The notes below the pieces were generated by a model. That model did no database searches, was not told the origin of the DNA, and saw only the letters and a list, made by a program, of their open reading frames with translations. Positions 49,022 to 58,693 of a DNA stretch of 64,000 bases are shown one piece after another. This stretch comes from Massariosphaeria phaeospora (taxonomy: Eukaryota > Ascomycota > Dothideomycetes > Pleosporales): contig JAADJZ010000016.1 in assembly GCA_011032825.1 (NCBI GenBank), forward strand, positions 558,001 through 622,000. The letters are read 5' to 3'. Each line of letters opens with the position of its first letter. Within the stretch, counting starts at the first letter, position 1. The translations under genes were made by a program, and so were the position numbers.

Positions 49022-50176
49022 ATGTGTGAACCCCCGAGAATGGCCGCTCGCCCTGATGGCGAGGCGTTGGTCCCCGATGGCGCGGCTTCAGTCCCCAAGG
49101 TCACGACTGGGGCCCAGCTTATACTCGTCGAGAATCGCAGTGAGCCGAGGCTGGTCAACACGAAGATTGTCAATTTGGATGGTCCTATGTGGGGCAGACA
49201 TGGTGGAAAGCCTGCTCGTGCTTCTCCTCAAGGCGGCGGCGGCGGTGCGGCGCGAGGGTTGGTTGCTGGCTCAGCGCAGGGTCAAGATCAAGGAGAACCC
49301 ACCCAATCAGTTCGTCCCTCTCAAGGCATCGAGACACCCGCATCAACTCCAGGCTCAGCAGAAGTCCCAATCGAGGAACAAGTCTCTGTCCATATTACCA
49401 GGAAGGAACTTCTTGGTGTCGCAAATATTATGGGCCTGATCCCCGGGGTCAGGGACGTGTATGACCTCTTACTTCACGCCCTCCGCGACCTCGACGAGAT
49501 CTCCAACCTCGCAAAGTCAAAGCCGGCACAAAAGGCCATCTCGGAAACTCGCGCGCTTCTCCTCGAGTTTCCTGAGAAGCTTGTCCAGCTTCTCTTGGGG
49601 AGCACGAACATGAGCGAGCCGAACATGCTACAACTGGCGGCACAAATCAAGATGAACATAACTGACCTGCTCGACCGCTCTCCTCGACGCGAGAACGTAC
49701 GGCTCAAGACTGAACTTCGGGCTGCTGAGGCGCAGGTCGAACGTATTACACACTATCTGAACGTCGATGTCCGACCCCGTGTCATCGAACTCCAGCAACA
49801 GGTAAAAGCAGCCAAATCCGATGCCAACGACCAGAAGGAGCAGTTGCTAGCGGCCCAGTCTCGCAACGACGAGCTTCAGCAGCGCTTACTGTCAGCCGAA
49901 TCTCATACCGGTAATCTCCAACAACAGCTAACGAATGCCGCGTCTGTCGTCGCCACCCTCCACCAGCAGTTCGTCGATGCGGGTGCACAAGTTCCAGGCC
50001 AAGGCGCAGGTGGAGGTGGAGGCGGCGGCGGGGTTGTAACTCAACAACGTCTCGCGCAGGTTACGTTTTGGATGAAGCGTATCATTCAGTCGAACCAAGC
50101 TGCCGACGACCAGTTGACGGCTTTCAACGTCATGGACGCGCAGGAGGCGATGGGCGCGTGGCTGTTCCAGAGTTAG
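49022..50176 (+). CDS. Uncharacterised coiled-coil protein
   Basis: I do not recognise this family. Intronless, 384 residues. Residues 1-110 are Gly/Pro/Ala-rich with a Gly-run. Residues about 115-235 look helical (ITRKELLGVANIMGLIPGVRD, LLLHALRDLDEISNLAK). Residues about 235-335 form a long coiled coil with repeated (A/L)Q..L and ESHTGNLQQQL patterns. A Gly-rich linker precedes a final helical segment (AQVTFWMKRIIQSNQAADDQ). The coiled coil suggests oligomerisation. No signal peptide, membrane segment or catalytic motif is visible. Confidence 0.7.
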   Translation: MCEPPRMAARPDGEALVPDGAASVPKVTTGAQLILVENRSEPRLVNTKIVNLDGPMWGRHGGKPARASPQGGGGGAARGLVAGSAQGQDQGEPTQSVRPSQGIETPASTPGSAEVPIEEQVSVHITRKELLGVANIMGLIPGVRDVYDLLLHALRDLDEISNLAKSKPAQKAISETRALLLEFPEKLVQLLLGSTNMSEPNMLQLAAQIKMNITDLLDRSPRRENVRLKTELRAAEAQVERITHYLNVDVRPRVIELQQQVKAAKSDANDQKEQLLAAQSRNDELQQRLLSAESHTGNLQQQLTNAASVVATLHQQFVDAGAQVPGQGAGGGGGGGGVVTQQRLAQVTFWMKRIIQSNQAADDQLTAFNVMDAQEAMGAWLFQS

Positions 50177-50359
50177 GTTCGCACTCCATATCGTGTGAGT
50201 ACTCAGTCCACCCGTGCTCTTGAGAGTTAACGGACGGTTTCTTAACGGACAAACAGACTTCATCTGGGTCCTAGGTGCGGACGGCATCAATTTTGTATTT
50301 TGAGAACACCGGGGTGGGCGCATTTGAAATGCGGACAGTGAGCGTGGTTATTACCCCCC

Positions 50360-50550
50360 GGTATTTTCTCTTTCTCTCAGCAGAAGCTGCAGAAATCTCA
50401 CATCATCAATGAATGGACGGCAAGATCGATGGCCAATGGTGATGTCTTTGTGGTTATCCCGGTGTTTTCACTCTCACAGGAGCAGAAGCTGCAGAAGTCT
50501 CAAATCATCAATGAATGGACAGCTACATCGATAGAGTGGTCATGTCTTTT
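50360..50550. repeat. Tandem duplication, period about 101 bp
   Basis: The block from GGTATTTTC (50360) to GTGATGTCTTT is repeated from GGTGTTTTC (50461) to GTCATGTCTTT. Both contain AGCAGAAGCTGCAGAA and ATCATCAATGAATGGAC. It lies just downstream of the coiled-coil gene and is non-coding as far as can be seen. Confidence 0.8.
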
Positions 50551-51855
50551 GCTATCAAGGGCAGCTATTTCCGACACTTAGCTAGGCAATAACACAGACA
50601 TATAGTATCGGTTCTCGTGCCTCTCGTCTGGTATATTGTTTGTGAGGCTGCTAAGTAGGCTAACCCTAGAACGGCAAGGCCTAAATTCAGCTTCGCTGGT
50701 GGCCGGCTGGCATCTTCCCGACCGACGAGCGCCTCAACTTTCTTCCATCCACCGCGCCTCTGTCGCCGTTGTTCTTCATCGCTGCGCAGTCAAGCCTCTA
50801 GACTAAGAACAACTCCTGTCGCTGAAGCATCGTTGCGTTTCAGCGGTACACGCGTCCGCATGCGGCCACCCTTCCGCTGCATCACGACCGTCAGCGCAAG
50901 CGCTGCCCTGGAGTGTTCTAGCCGTATTTACATTACGGAGTATAGATCTCGACTTTCCTCGCTTAGGCCGAGAATCCCTCTCCAATATCTAGTATAGTGC
51001 TGGATCCGACGATCATCCCGGTGCAGCAGCGGCACGCGTTGCTCAACTCTTGACAGTCGCCTCGTTCGAGTCACTCCTGCCGTGGCATTTCAACTTGTGT
51101 TGACCCATCTTCCATGGTAGCAACAGTGGCCTTGAAGGAATTACGAACATCTGGTATCTTCCCCACAGCTCGTGTTGATCGCCGGTCTTCGTCGGCAATA
51201 CAATATCGAGGGCTGGGCGCCCATACAATTCTCCGGGAGTTTCATATATAACGTTGCACCATCTCCACTAATTCCGTTGTAGCCAGCCCACTGAGCTAGA
51301 TCTCGCACTTGCTGGCGGGGGTTCTGCTGTCCGCATATACAGCCGCTATATTAAGCTCAACCCACTGCCAATCTTCAGGATTAGCACAGGGATTAGAAGC
51401 ACGTAGCCAGTAAGAAGTCCCTCGTGATACCCCTCAAAGTACCTCTATATGCCGATATAATGGACTCACCATTTATGATATGGGGAAAGCCGATCCCAGG
51501 AGAACGGACGCTGCCCATAGTTACTCCACGTCGAATACGAACGATCGCCATTTGCCTGCTCTCTCGACAAAAGCACTTCTCTATATCACAGCTCCGATAT
51601 AGCATACACTGCAACATCAGACAATAACTTTGCAAGTTACCCAATATGGACCACCTGCATCCTTCCCATGGTTAGAGAGACCTCGCGACACCGCTCATTA
51701 CGTGCGTTATAAGACCAGCTCAATCCCATCTGGACATGAATGTATGTGATCAGCGCCATCGTCAACCTGAAAAGTGATCGACAACTACAGGGAACCCGGA
51801 TGGTGTGCTCCCCCCTATATCCAGCGCTCTGGGAATCTCCTCGACGATCTGCGTG
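50551..51855. other. Intergenic, no gene seen
   Basis: Only short frames. A TATATAA motif occurs near 51244 on the plus strand, about 600 bp before the metalloprotease start; no first exon could be attached to it. Confidence 0.45.
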
Positions 51856-53688
51856 ATGAAAATATTCGAGCTGGCACTCCTGTCCAGCAGCATCACTTCC
51901 TGTTTCTGCCAATCTACCACCGAGACTATCCCCACAAAATCGCTGAATCTCATTCCGAGCGCCACGCCGACATCAACCACGCCCGGGTCATGGCGCAACG
52001 ACAAAAAGCGGCAGTCTAGACATGTTCATCAGTTCTTCAGAGCCTACGGCTGGTTGGAGCGCAATGCAAGCATTGAGGAACCAGAGATGCCGGCGGCGAT
52101 ACGGAAGATTCAAATGGTTCTACGGGACCCACCAACGGGGGTCTATGATGAACGCCTAGATCAGGTTATGAGCAAGCCCAGGTGCGGTACGATCCCAGAA
52201 TACAACGCCACCGATGCCAACGCAGATGGAGGAATACACAAGCGATTTGTGTTGTTCGGAGCGAAGTGGAATCACTCACCACTGACGTATCGGTTCTTGA
52301 ACTTTACTGCTGACCTGCCTAGTGAGCGACAAAGGACTATTGTCAGGTTAGTTCTTCGGCTGTTCAATATCCCATTATCTCACTCGCGAGCGGGTAGTGT
52401 CAATCTCCATCTTCCTCTCCCTTTTTCAACACTGGTCACTGATGTTTTGTTTACTGACTCCATCAGGGATGCATTTGCCAAATGGACGCAACTGGTACCT
52501 ACTAGCGTGGTACCCGCAGCTACCAATGCAAAGGGAGCCGACATCCATATTGCCTTCAAGTCGATGGGACCAGACGAGAACATGTATGCTAACACGAACC
52601 AACGCAGTGTGGACGATACGCTGACCTCAGGGCTCATCAACATCACTTTCAACGATGACTGGAACTGGGCCGACGATCGACTGTTCAACTATACTGCCGT
52701 TCATGAGATCGGCCATGCACTTGGCTTGAGCCACAGCAAAGTCGAAGATGCGCTTATGTTTGCCTACTACGGTACATACTATGATGGATATATTACCCCC
52801 ATGCACGCGGACGACAAAGTCGCAATTCACAGCGTTTACGGCTGGCGAGAACCACGCTGGGTGCGAATAGACGCCAATTCAGGAACCAGAAGTATCGTCC
52901 AAGTTTCTTCCAACTCCGCCAACACGCTAGTATCTGAGGGTCTCTACCAGCTGCGCTCTACCGGCCAGATCCTCTGGTACAACCCCAGCGGCTCCTGGAC
53001 CAGCGTCGACAATAACAAAGACACGGTCCAAATCACCGGCGGCTCAGGCGGCAACCTCTTCCAGCGCCACGGCGACGGCAGCAGCTACCGCTACACGGGC
53101 AGCGGCACCAACTGGCAATACATTGGCGCCGCCTCGGACAACGTCATGGAGATCGTCGCGGCCGCCGACCAAATCTACCAGCGCCGGCGCGACGGCTGGG
53201 TCGCGCGCTGGTCCGGCTCCGGCACCACTTGGACGACCATCGAGCAGCCGTCGCCGCAACTCTCCAAGCAAATCGCCGTCACCGACAGCAAAACCCTGTA
53301 CAACCTGCTGTCCAACGGCTACATCGTGCGCTCCGAGTGGCCGTACAAAAACGCCGGCTGGCAGTTCGTCGACGACAACCCGGCCAACCTGGCCATCGCC
53401 GTCGGCGGCGAGGATTTCTACAAGCTGCAGGCCGACGGCCTGGTCGTGTGGCTGGACTGGCAGGGCCCCATGTGGAAGGTCGTGGGCTTCGACACGGTGG
53501 GTATTTACGCCGTCGGCATCTTTCTGTATGCGAAGCGCGAGGATGGCAGTGTGTGGCGGTATACGGGGACGCCGGAGCTGTGGGAGGAGTTGGATGAGGG
53601 GGGGGGTGCGGTTAGTGTGATTGGGGATCGGTGGGGGAGTGTGTGGGAGATGAGTGCAAGTGGGGAGGTGTTTAAGTTGGTTTCTTGA
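51856..53688 (+). CDS. Secreted matrixin-type zinc metalloprotease with tectonin-like C-terminal repeats
   Basis: This is a predicted extracellular metalloendopeptidase of the matrix metalloprotease (M10A) clan. Exons 51856-52346 and 52467-53688 give 570 residues. A signal peptide (MKIFELALLSSSITSCFC) is followed by a peptidoglycan-binding-like propeptide and a cysteine switch PRCGTIPEY with C110, which would hold zinc in the latent enzyme. The catalytic domain has LTYRFLNF, FAKWTQLVP, ADIHIAF and the zinc site HEIGHALGLSH (H243, E244, H247, H253), followed by a Met-turn candidate (DALMFAYY). The C-terminal 250 residues contain five or so repeats such as LYQLRSTGQILWY, LFQRHGDGSSYRY and IYQRRRDGWVARW, like a tectonin/propeller fold. 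The intron is 120 nt (a multiple of three) without stops, so retention would add 40 residues inside the catalytic domain. Confidence 0.9.
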   Translation: MKIFELALLSSSITSCFCQSTTETIPTKSLNLIPSATPTSTTPGSWRNDKKRQSRHVHQFFRAYGWLERNASIEEPEMPAAIRKIQMVLRDPPTGVYDERLDQVMSKPRCGTIPEYNATDANADGGIHKRFVLFGAKWNHSPLTYRFLNFTADLPSERQRTIVRLVLRLFNIPLSHSRAGSVNLHLPLPFSTLVTDVLFTDSIRDAFAKWTQLVPTSVVPAATNAKGADIHIAFKSMGPDENMYANTNQRSVDDTLTSGLINITFNDDWNWADDRLFNYTAVHEIGHALGLSHSKVEDALMFAYYGTYYDGYITPMHADDKVAIHSVYGWREPRWVRIDANSGTRSIVQVSSNSANTLVSEGLYQLRSTGQILWYNPSGSWTSVDNNKDTVQITGGSGGNLFQRHGDGSSYRYTGSGTNWQYIGAASDNVMEIVAAADQIYQRRRDGWVARWSGSGTTWTTIEQPSPQLSKQIAVTDSKTLYNLLSNGYIVRSEWPYKNAGWQFVDDNPANLAIAVGGEDFYKLQADGLVVWLDWQGPMWKVVGFDTVGIYAVGIFLYAKREDGSVWRYTGTPELWEELDEGGGAVSVIGDRWGSVWEMSASGEVFKLVS

Positions 53689-54074
53689 TGGTGGGGGGAG
53701 GGGGAGGCAGGGGGACAGGGTGTCAGGGGGTGTATATAGGGATGACGGTTTATGACTTGATGCCATGTATGTTGATGACTGAATCGCTGGCTGTGGTCTG
53801 TTTTCATGGACAGGCCGTCATGAGTTCCCTCGAGCCAATCAGAGACTACGCTTAACCCCGTGTTAAATCCGTTGCTTCAACTCCCGCTTCGACCCGCGAC
53901 TGTCATCTCATCTTCCAACCACGCTTAAAGACAAATCTAACGCATCTCATTACTTTATTTGTTTTGTCATGATAGATGCGTGTACACCTAGTATGACTGT
54001 ACAATGAGGGCGTACCTACTCCTTGTTATAACTAGGTGGTAAATGCCGGTCTCTCCGCAACGCCGCACACCAGC
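53689..54074. other. Intergenic
   Basis: Short spacer. Nothing was recognised beyond a G-rich 3' region after the protease stop codon. Confidence 0.5.
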
Positions 54075-55975
54075 ATGCAGTCCTCGACGAGCCCAGCCTC
54101 TATTCCGAAGAGGAAGCTAGCGTGTAAAATCTGCAGACATCGGAAGAAGCGCTGTAACGTATGAGCCGTACCTGCCGACCCCCGCGTGCCCATCGCAACT
54201 CAACTCCAACTGACCGTATTCAGGGAGATAAGCCGAGTTGCGATGTATGCCGCAAATGGGGACTAAAGTGCGAATATCATGTACCTCGTCCAAAAAATAT
54301 CGAGATTACCGAGACTTACGTACCAGACATCCAGTATCCGGGAGTGCTGTTTCCCGCTGAGCCGATGTTGCCACTGGGTTTTGAGCAGGCTGGAGGAGCA
54401 CTGGATTTCATGCAGTTCCCTGGGATGAACTTCGACTTCTCAGGGGCTAGTAATAGGAGTCCCATGGCGCAGCATCTGGGATACCCTACGCCCATATCTC
54501 AACTTGAATCACTGCCTACTGAAGCCGGCCAGGAGCTGGATCAAAATCTCATCTCTTATGTCGAGCTGCCTCAGGATGAGACACTGCTGGAACTCGCAAA
54601 CATCTTCTTCGAACAGCTCTATCATATGTTTCCTTGCATTCACAAAGCATCTTTCCTCGCTCAGATTCACGACCGCCATCTCCACACTCAGGCTCCGCTG
54701 ATTTTATACGCTATGTGCACGCTTGCTGCGCGGTACCACCCAGATCCTGCCATAAAGAATCGCCAGAAAGACTGGTTCGAGCAGGCGAAGTTCCTGTACG
54801 AGTTCACGAGCCGCAAGCCGCATACTGGCCTCCGCACCATCCAAGCGGTGCTCTTCCTCGTCTCGCACGCGCTCACCGTGGGAGATTTCTCCGCTAGTTG
54901 GCTGTACATTGGAAAGGCGTGGCGACAAGCTGTGGTGCTCGGCATGAACCGGATGGACTCAAGTCACGCGGATGCAATGGGCGTCAACCGTCTCGATGCG
55001 GAAGTAGACCATGAGAAGGTTTACAATCTCGAGAAAGAAGAGGGCCGCACGGCGGTGGAGAAAGAGGAGTATCGCCGGACGCTTTGGCTGCTGTTCATGA
55101 TGGATCGCAATCATTCCTGGCCAACAGGGTGGCCGCATGCGATTGATGAGCGCCAGTTCAGGATCGATATTCCGGTTGCAGAGTCGGTATTCCAGAATTT
55201 GATGCCGGACGCGGGAAACAGTGCTGGCACGAATACCCCATTCACACGGAACCTGAACGCTCTCATTGCCTCATCGTCGTCAGCGACCAAACCTCTCAAT
55301 CTCTTCCACTACCTAATCGTGGCCCACGTCCTCCTCGGCCGCGTCACTGAACACATCCACTCCCTGCACGACTCACCCCACACCCCCGAATACGCAGAAG
55401 CGTGCAACGAGTTCGACACACACATCGTCAAGTTCCGGCTCAGCCTACCGCGCTCCGCGACATCAGTTCTGGAAACGCCGGCAGACGCGCGCGGCCACGT
55501 CATATGGCTGACCGTCATGCTCAACACCGCATCGATACTCCTGCACTACCGCAGCGCAAAGCTCGTCCCCGCCGCAGCCGCAACCTCACAATTCGCGCGC
55601 GCCCTAGCAGCCGCGCAGAACACGGCGCAGCTCATCAAAGACGCGTCTCGCATATCGAGCGATCTGCTGCTCTCCCCGCACGTGGGGTCTTCGCTGTACA
55701 TCGCGGCTTGTGTTCTCGTCATCCAGTGGCGGCTCGCGGGCGACGAGACGTTGAAGTCTGACATCGATATCTTCGCGCTGGTGTTTGAGCGCTTCGATGA
55801 GGTGTTTGCGTTTCTGGGGCTGAAGTTCAAGTTGGCGCTGAGGCATGATGTGGAGCGGAGTAGGGAGAGCGTGGTGCGGTTGAGGGAGAGGGGGTTGAGG
55901 GGCTTGCTGGCGGATTGCTCCAAGTGGACGTTTGTGCAGGAGGAGGCTGAGAGGTTGGGGCTGGCGGTGTCTTGA
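54075..55975 (+). CDS. Zn2Cys6 (GAL4-type) transcription factor
   Basis: This is a fungal-specific regulator with a binuclear zinc cluster. Exons 54075-54158 and 54224-55975 give 611 residues. The cluster cysteines are C17, C20, C27, C34, C37 and C44 (KLACKICRHRKKRCN, then PSCDVCRKWGLKCEY). The intron splits the cluster right after KKRCN, and reading through it would destroy the cluster. The middle region (about residues 150-450) fits the fungal_trans domain (LANIFFEQLYHMFPCIHKASF; TLAARYHPDP; SWLYIGKAWRQAVVLGMNRMD; RRTLWLLFMMDRNHSW). Target genes are unknown. It is convergent with the SDR-like gene (120 bp apart) and could be a local regulator, but this is only inference. Confidence 0.92.
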
Positions 55976-56095
55976 TAATGGGTAGATGCTACGAATAAAG
56001 ACGACCAGAGATGCACCGTCACATCTTCAACGCCTACACACCCGCATATTACCATCACGCCCGTCACCACCTCAACACCCAACCCTCTCCTCCGT

Positions 56096-56911
56096 CTAAA
56101 TTCCCGCCCCAGCCAACAACCTCCCCCCATCCGTACTCACCGCACTCCCCGTCACAAACCGATCCCTCATCAACCAAGCATACGCCTCCGCCGTATCCTC
56201 GGGCCTCCCAAACTCGCCCAACAGCCCAATCCCCCTCTCCATCTCCCGCGCCCTCTCCTCCCCCATCCCGCCCAGCAACCCCTCCAACAACTCCGTGCGA
56301 ATCGCCCCCGGCTCCACAACATTGACCCGCACCGGCGCCAAATCAACCGCCAGCCCGCGCGCCAGCCCGTCCACCGACCCGCCCCACACGGCGGCCATCG
56401 TCCACCCGGGGAACGGCTTCGCCGTGTTGGTGCCGCCGGTTAGTGTTAGTGAAGAGGTGGCTGCGCGCGGCATGTACACGCCCGGGTGCGCAGCGAGAAG
56501 TTTCGCGAGGGCGAGCGGGGCCAGCACGCGCACTTTGTAGCCGTGCACCGCAGCGTCGAACGTCACATCTTGCAACTTCGGCTGCGCGAGCGCATCGCCG
56601 GCGGTCCACACGACATGGTCGAGCTTTTCGCGTCCGTGCTGCGTCGCCGTGTCGAGCAGCGCTTTCAGCCCCGTCTCGAGATTGTCCGTGTCGAGCAGGT
56701 CGAGCGCGTGGGCTGAGATGGCGGACGCGGGGAGAGAGGGGTAGAAGGAGTGCAGGAGGGCGGCTTTGGCGGCGGCTTTGGGCTGCGAGGACCCGGAGAT
56801 GAGGACTGTGGCGGAGTGGGAGAGGGCCAGGTTGGCGACGGCGAAGCCGATGCCGGAGGTGCCGCCGAAGATGAGGATGCGGGAGGAGGTGAGGCGGTCG
56901 GTGTGCGCCAT
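56096..56911 (-). CDS. SDR-like Rossmann protein without the catalytic YxxxK
   Basis: Intronless, 271 residues, the usual length of a classical short-chain dehydrogenase/reductase. The cofactor loop FGGTSGIGFAVA fits TGxxxGIG. There is ALDLLDTDN where SDRs have the adenine-site Asp, LDHVVWTAGDAL where NNAG is usual, and VRVNVVEPGAIRTELLE for the PG motif. At the active-site position one reads WTMAAVWGGSVDGLARGLAVDL; Tyr and Lys are missing (YxxxK becomes WGGSV/D). It therefore belongs to a group of atypical fungal SDR-like proteins and may bind NAD(P) without classical catalysis. The start at 56911 is the only one placing the loop near the N-terminus. Long overlapping frames on both strands are GC-rich shadows. 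Confidence 0.85.
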   Translation of the reverse strand: MAHTDRLTSSRILIFGGTSGIGFAVANLALSHSATVLISGSSQPKAAAKAALLHSFYPSLPASAISAHALDLLDTDNLETGLKALLDTATQHGREKLDHVVWTAGDALAQPKLQDVTFDAAVHGYKVRVLAPLALAKLLAAHPGVYMPRAATSSLTLTGGTNTAKPFPGWTMAAVWGGSVDGLARGLAVDLAPVRVNVVEPGAIRTELLEGLLGGMGEERAREMERGIGLLGEFGRPEDTAEAYAWLMRDRFVTGSAVSTDGGRLLAGAGI

Positions 56912-57100
56912 TGGGAGATGGGGGAGGGGAGGGGACGGTGGGAGTAGAGAGAAGAGGAAGGTAGTGAGTGGATGGAGGGAGGTGTGGGTTCGCGATATGG
57001 GGTCTGGGACTTGAGTTGCAGAAGCTGAAATATGTGAGAAGACCGACAGACACAACTATCCAACATTTGAATATACCTCCCCCGAAGGCCATACCGTCCC

Positions 57101-57110
57101 CCTTTATATA
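57101..57110 (-). promoter_or_regulatory. TATA box of the SDR-like gene
   Basis: TATATAAAGG on the minus strand lies about 190 nt upstream of the start codon. An ATG at 57092 just after it would be an upstream or leader frame rather than the protein start. Confidence 0.5.
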
Positions 57111-57942
57111 CCCGTTCTTATCTTGCCAGTGCGCTGCTCCTCCTGCCGCTCACCTCTCCCGCCCGCTCCCGCCCGCCCGTCCCCGCCAAACGAGAACTTC
57201 TCCCTCCCCCCTACGTGTCTAGAAACCTCTTGTTGTTGATACCCTGACATGTGATTGGTGCGGCGAGGCGGTCTCGCTTAAGCGTGAGCGGCGGCGCTAG
57301 CTAAGCTGAGCTAGGAAGTAAGTGGTAAGTAATACGGAACCGGAACGGGAACAGGTAACAAGAATAGGAACTGTGGAAGGTTGGTTGATAGAATCGCTGT
57401 GGATGAGTCGAAGGGAGGTGTGGTGAGGGGATTTCTGGGTTAGCTGTACACAGAGAGAGAGAACAACAAAATGCAGCAACAGAACAAAACAGAACAGGGG
57501 AAGTAAGTAGTTATACAACTACCTACCTACCCACAGTACTCTATTCGTACAAGAAGCAATAGAGCCACACGTCCTACTGCCCCAAACGCTCAGACAAAGC
57601 CCAAGTATGTACACCGACAGCACGGCATCGCAATCCATCTACACAGCGTGCGCCAGATAGCTTCAAACAGTCCACGCAGTACCAAAAAGCAACAAAGCAG
57701 CACTCCCGAGAATCAAGCGCAGCAGAACGGAGCAGAAACGACTGGAGCGGAAACGAATGCAGGACCGAGTGAAAGAGACGGTAGCGCAGAGTCGAACGGT
57801 GGACTGCGAGGATTGGAGAGCGCAGACATGTCTTGCCTAGTTCGGAAAACAGAAGATGTAACCACCATCTACCGAGAACCAAAACCAACAGCGATCGAGC
57901 AGATTAGCGCGAGTCGGCTGCAGCCACCAGCTCCATGACCCT
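57111..57942. other. Intergenic, no gene seen
   Basis: CT-rich and GC-rich promoter-type sequence, then a stretch with short plus-strand frames (57648-57938) of no recognisable type. Confidence 0.45.
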
Positions 57943-58504
57943 CTACGCGTCGTTATCCGTTGGGGGGACTGTGGGGGGACTGGGGCTTCCAGGCGGATAC
58001 TTGAAGCGGAGAAGGCGTTCTGGCAGTCTGGTGATGAACGACGAGCGTTCTGGTTGGCCGTTGTCGGGGCTCTGGGGCTGTTGAGGTGGTTAGCGTTTTG
58101 CTGTTGTAGTTGGATCTACAACTGGGACGTACTGTAGGCACGGTCGCATCGGCTGGCCGGATGGTCCTGTCCGAGCCTGAGGATCCGTTGTCCACGCTTT
58201 CGGAGGTGTTACGGGCGGGCGGTTGAGTTGATGGTCCGGCTTGTGGCTGCTCTACTTCGTCTTGACGCCGCCTTGTTCGGCCTCGTGGTGGCTCCTCTTC
58301 CTCTTGTCGCTGCTCTGCTCCGTCGTGTCGCTGCTCTGCTCCGTCGTGACGCTGCTCTGCTCCCTCTCGCCGCTGCTCGGCTCCGACCAGAGGTTGATGC
58401 TCTCCGTTTCCGCGCGGGCCCGGCTGTGCTGCCCCTGTGCGTCTACGGGCTTTCCGGCCCGAGAGGAACCTAGTCCACTTGCCATGGAAGTTCAGTGCGC
58501 ACAT
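57943..58504 (-). CDS. Hypothetical protein with GAEQRHD heptad repeats
   Basis: I do not recognise this family. Exons 58504-58133 and 58077-57943 give 168 residues; the intron has a GTACGT donor, a GCTAAC branch point and a CAG acceptor, and it is phase 0. An Arg/Gly-rich N-terminus (GRKARRRTG) is followed by four tandem heptads, GAEQRRE, GAEQRHD, GAEQRHD and GAEQRQE, then Pro/Gln/Ser-rich sequence. Spliced, the C-terminus ends PPTDNDA. Without splicing the frame also continues to a stop at 57953, so both forms are possible. No signal peptide or membrane segment. Probably disordered. Confidence 0.5.
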
Positions 58505-58693
58505 GTTGAAAGTTCGGCGAGGTTTGTTCAGGTACGCCGAAGTCGAGGTTTTTTGTCGTAGTAGCTGATGGTGAGAAAGCCGATGATGGTAAGGATGATA
58601 AAACGTTGTTGTGTTTAGATGGGTATCGAGCGAAGGGATAACAATTGTAAGTGAAACGATGGGTGGAGTGGAGTGTTCGAGAGACGGAGGATT

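Noticed and set aside
56343..57092. 249-codon minus-strand frame starting just after the SDR TATA box
   Set aside because: It overlaps the SDR-like gene in another frame and gives an Arg/Pro/Ser-rich product. At most its start acts as an upstream ATG.
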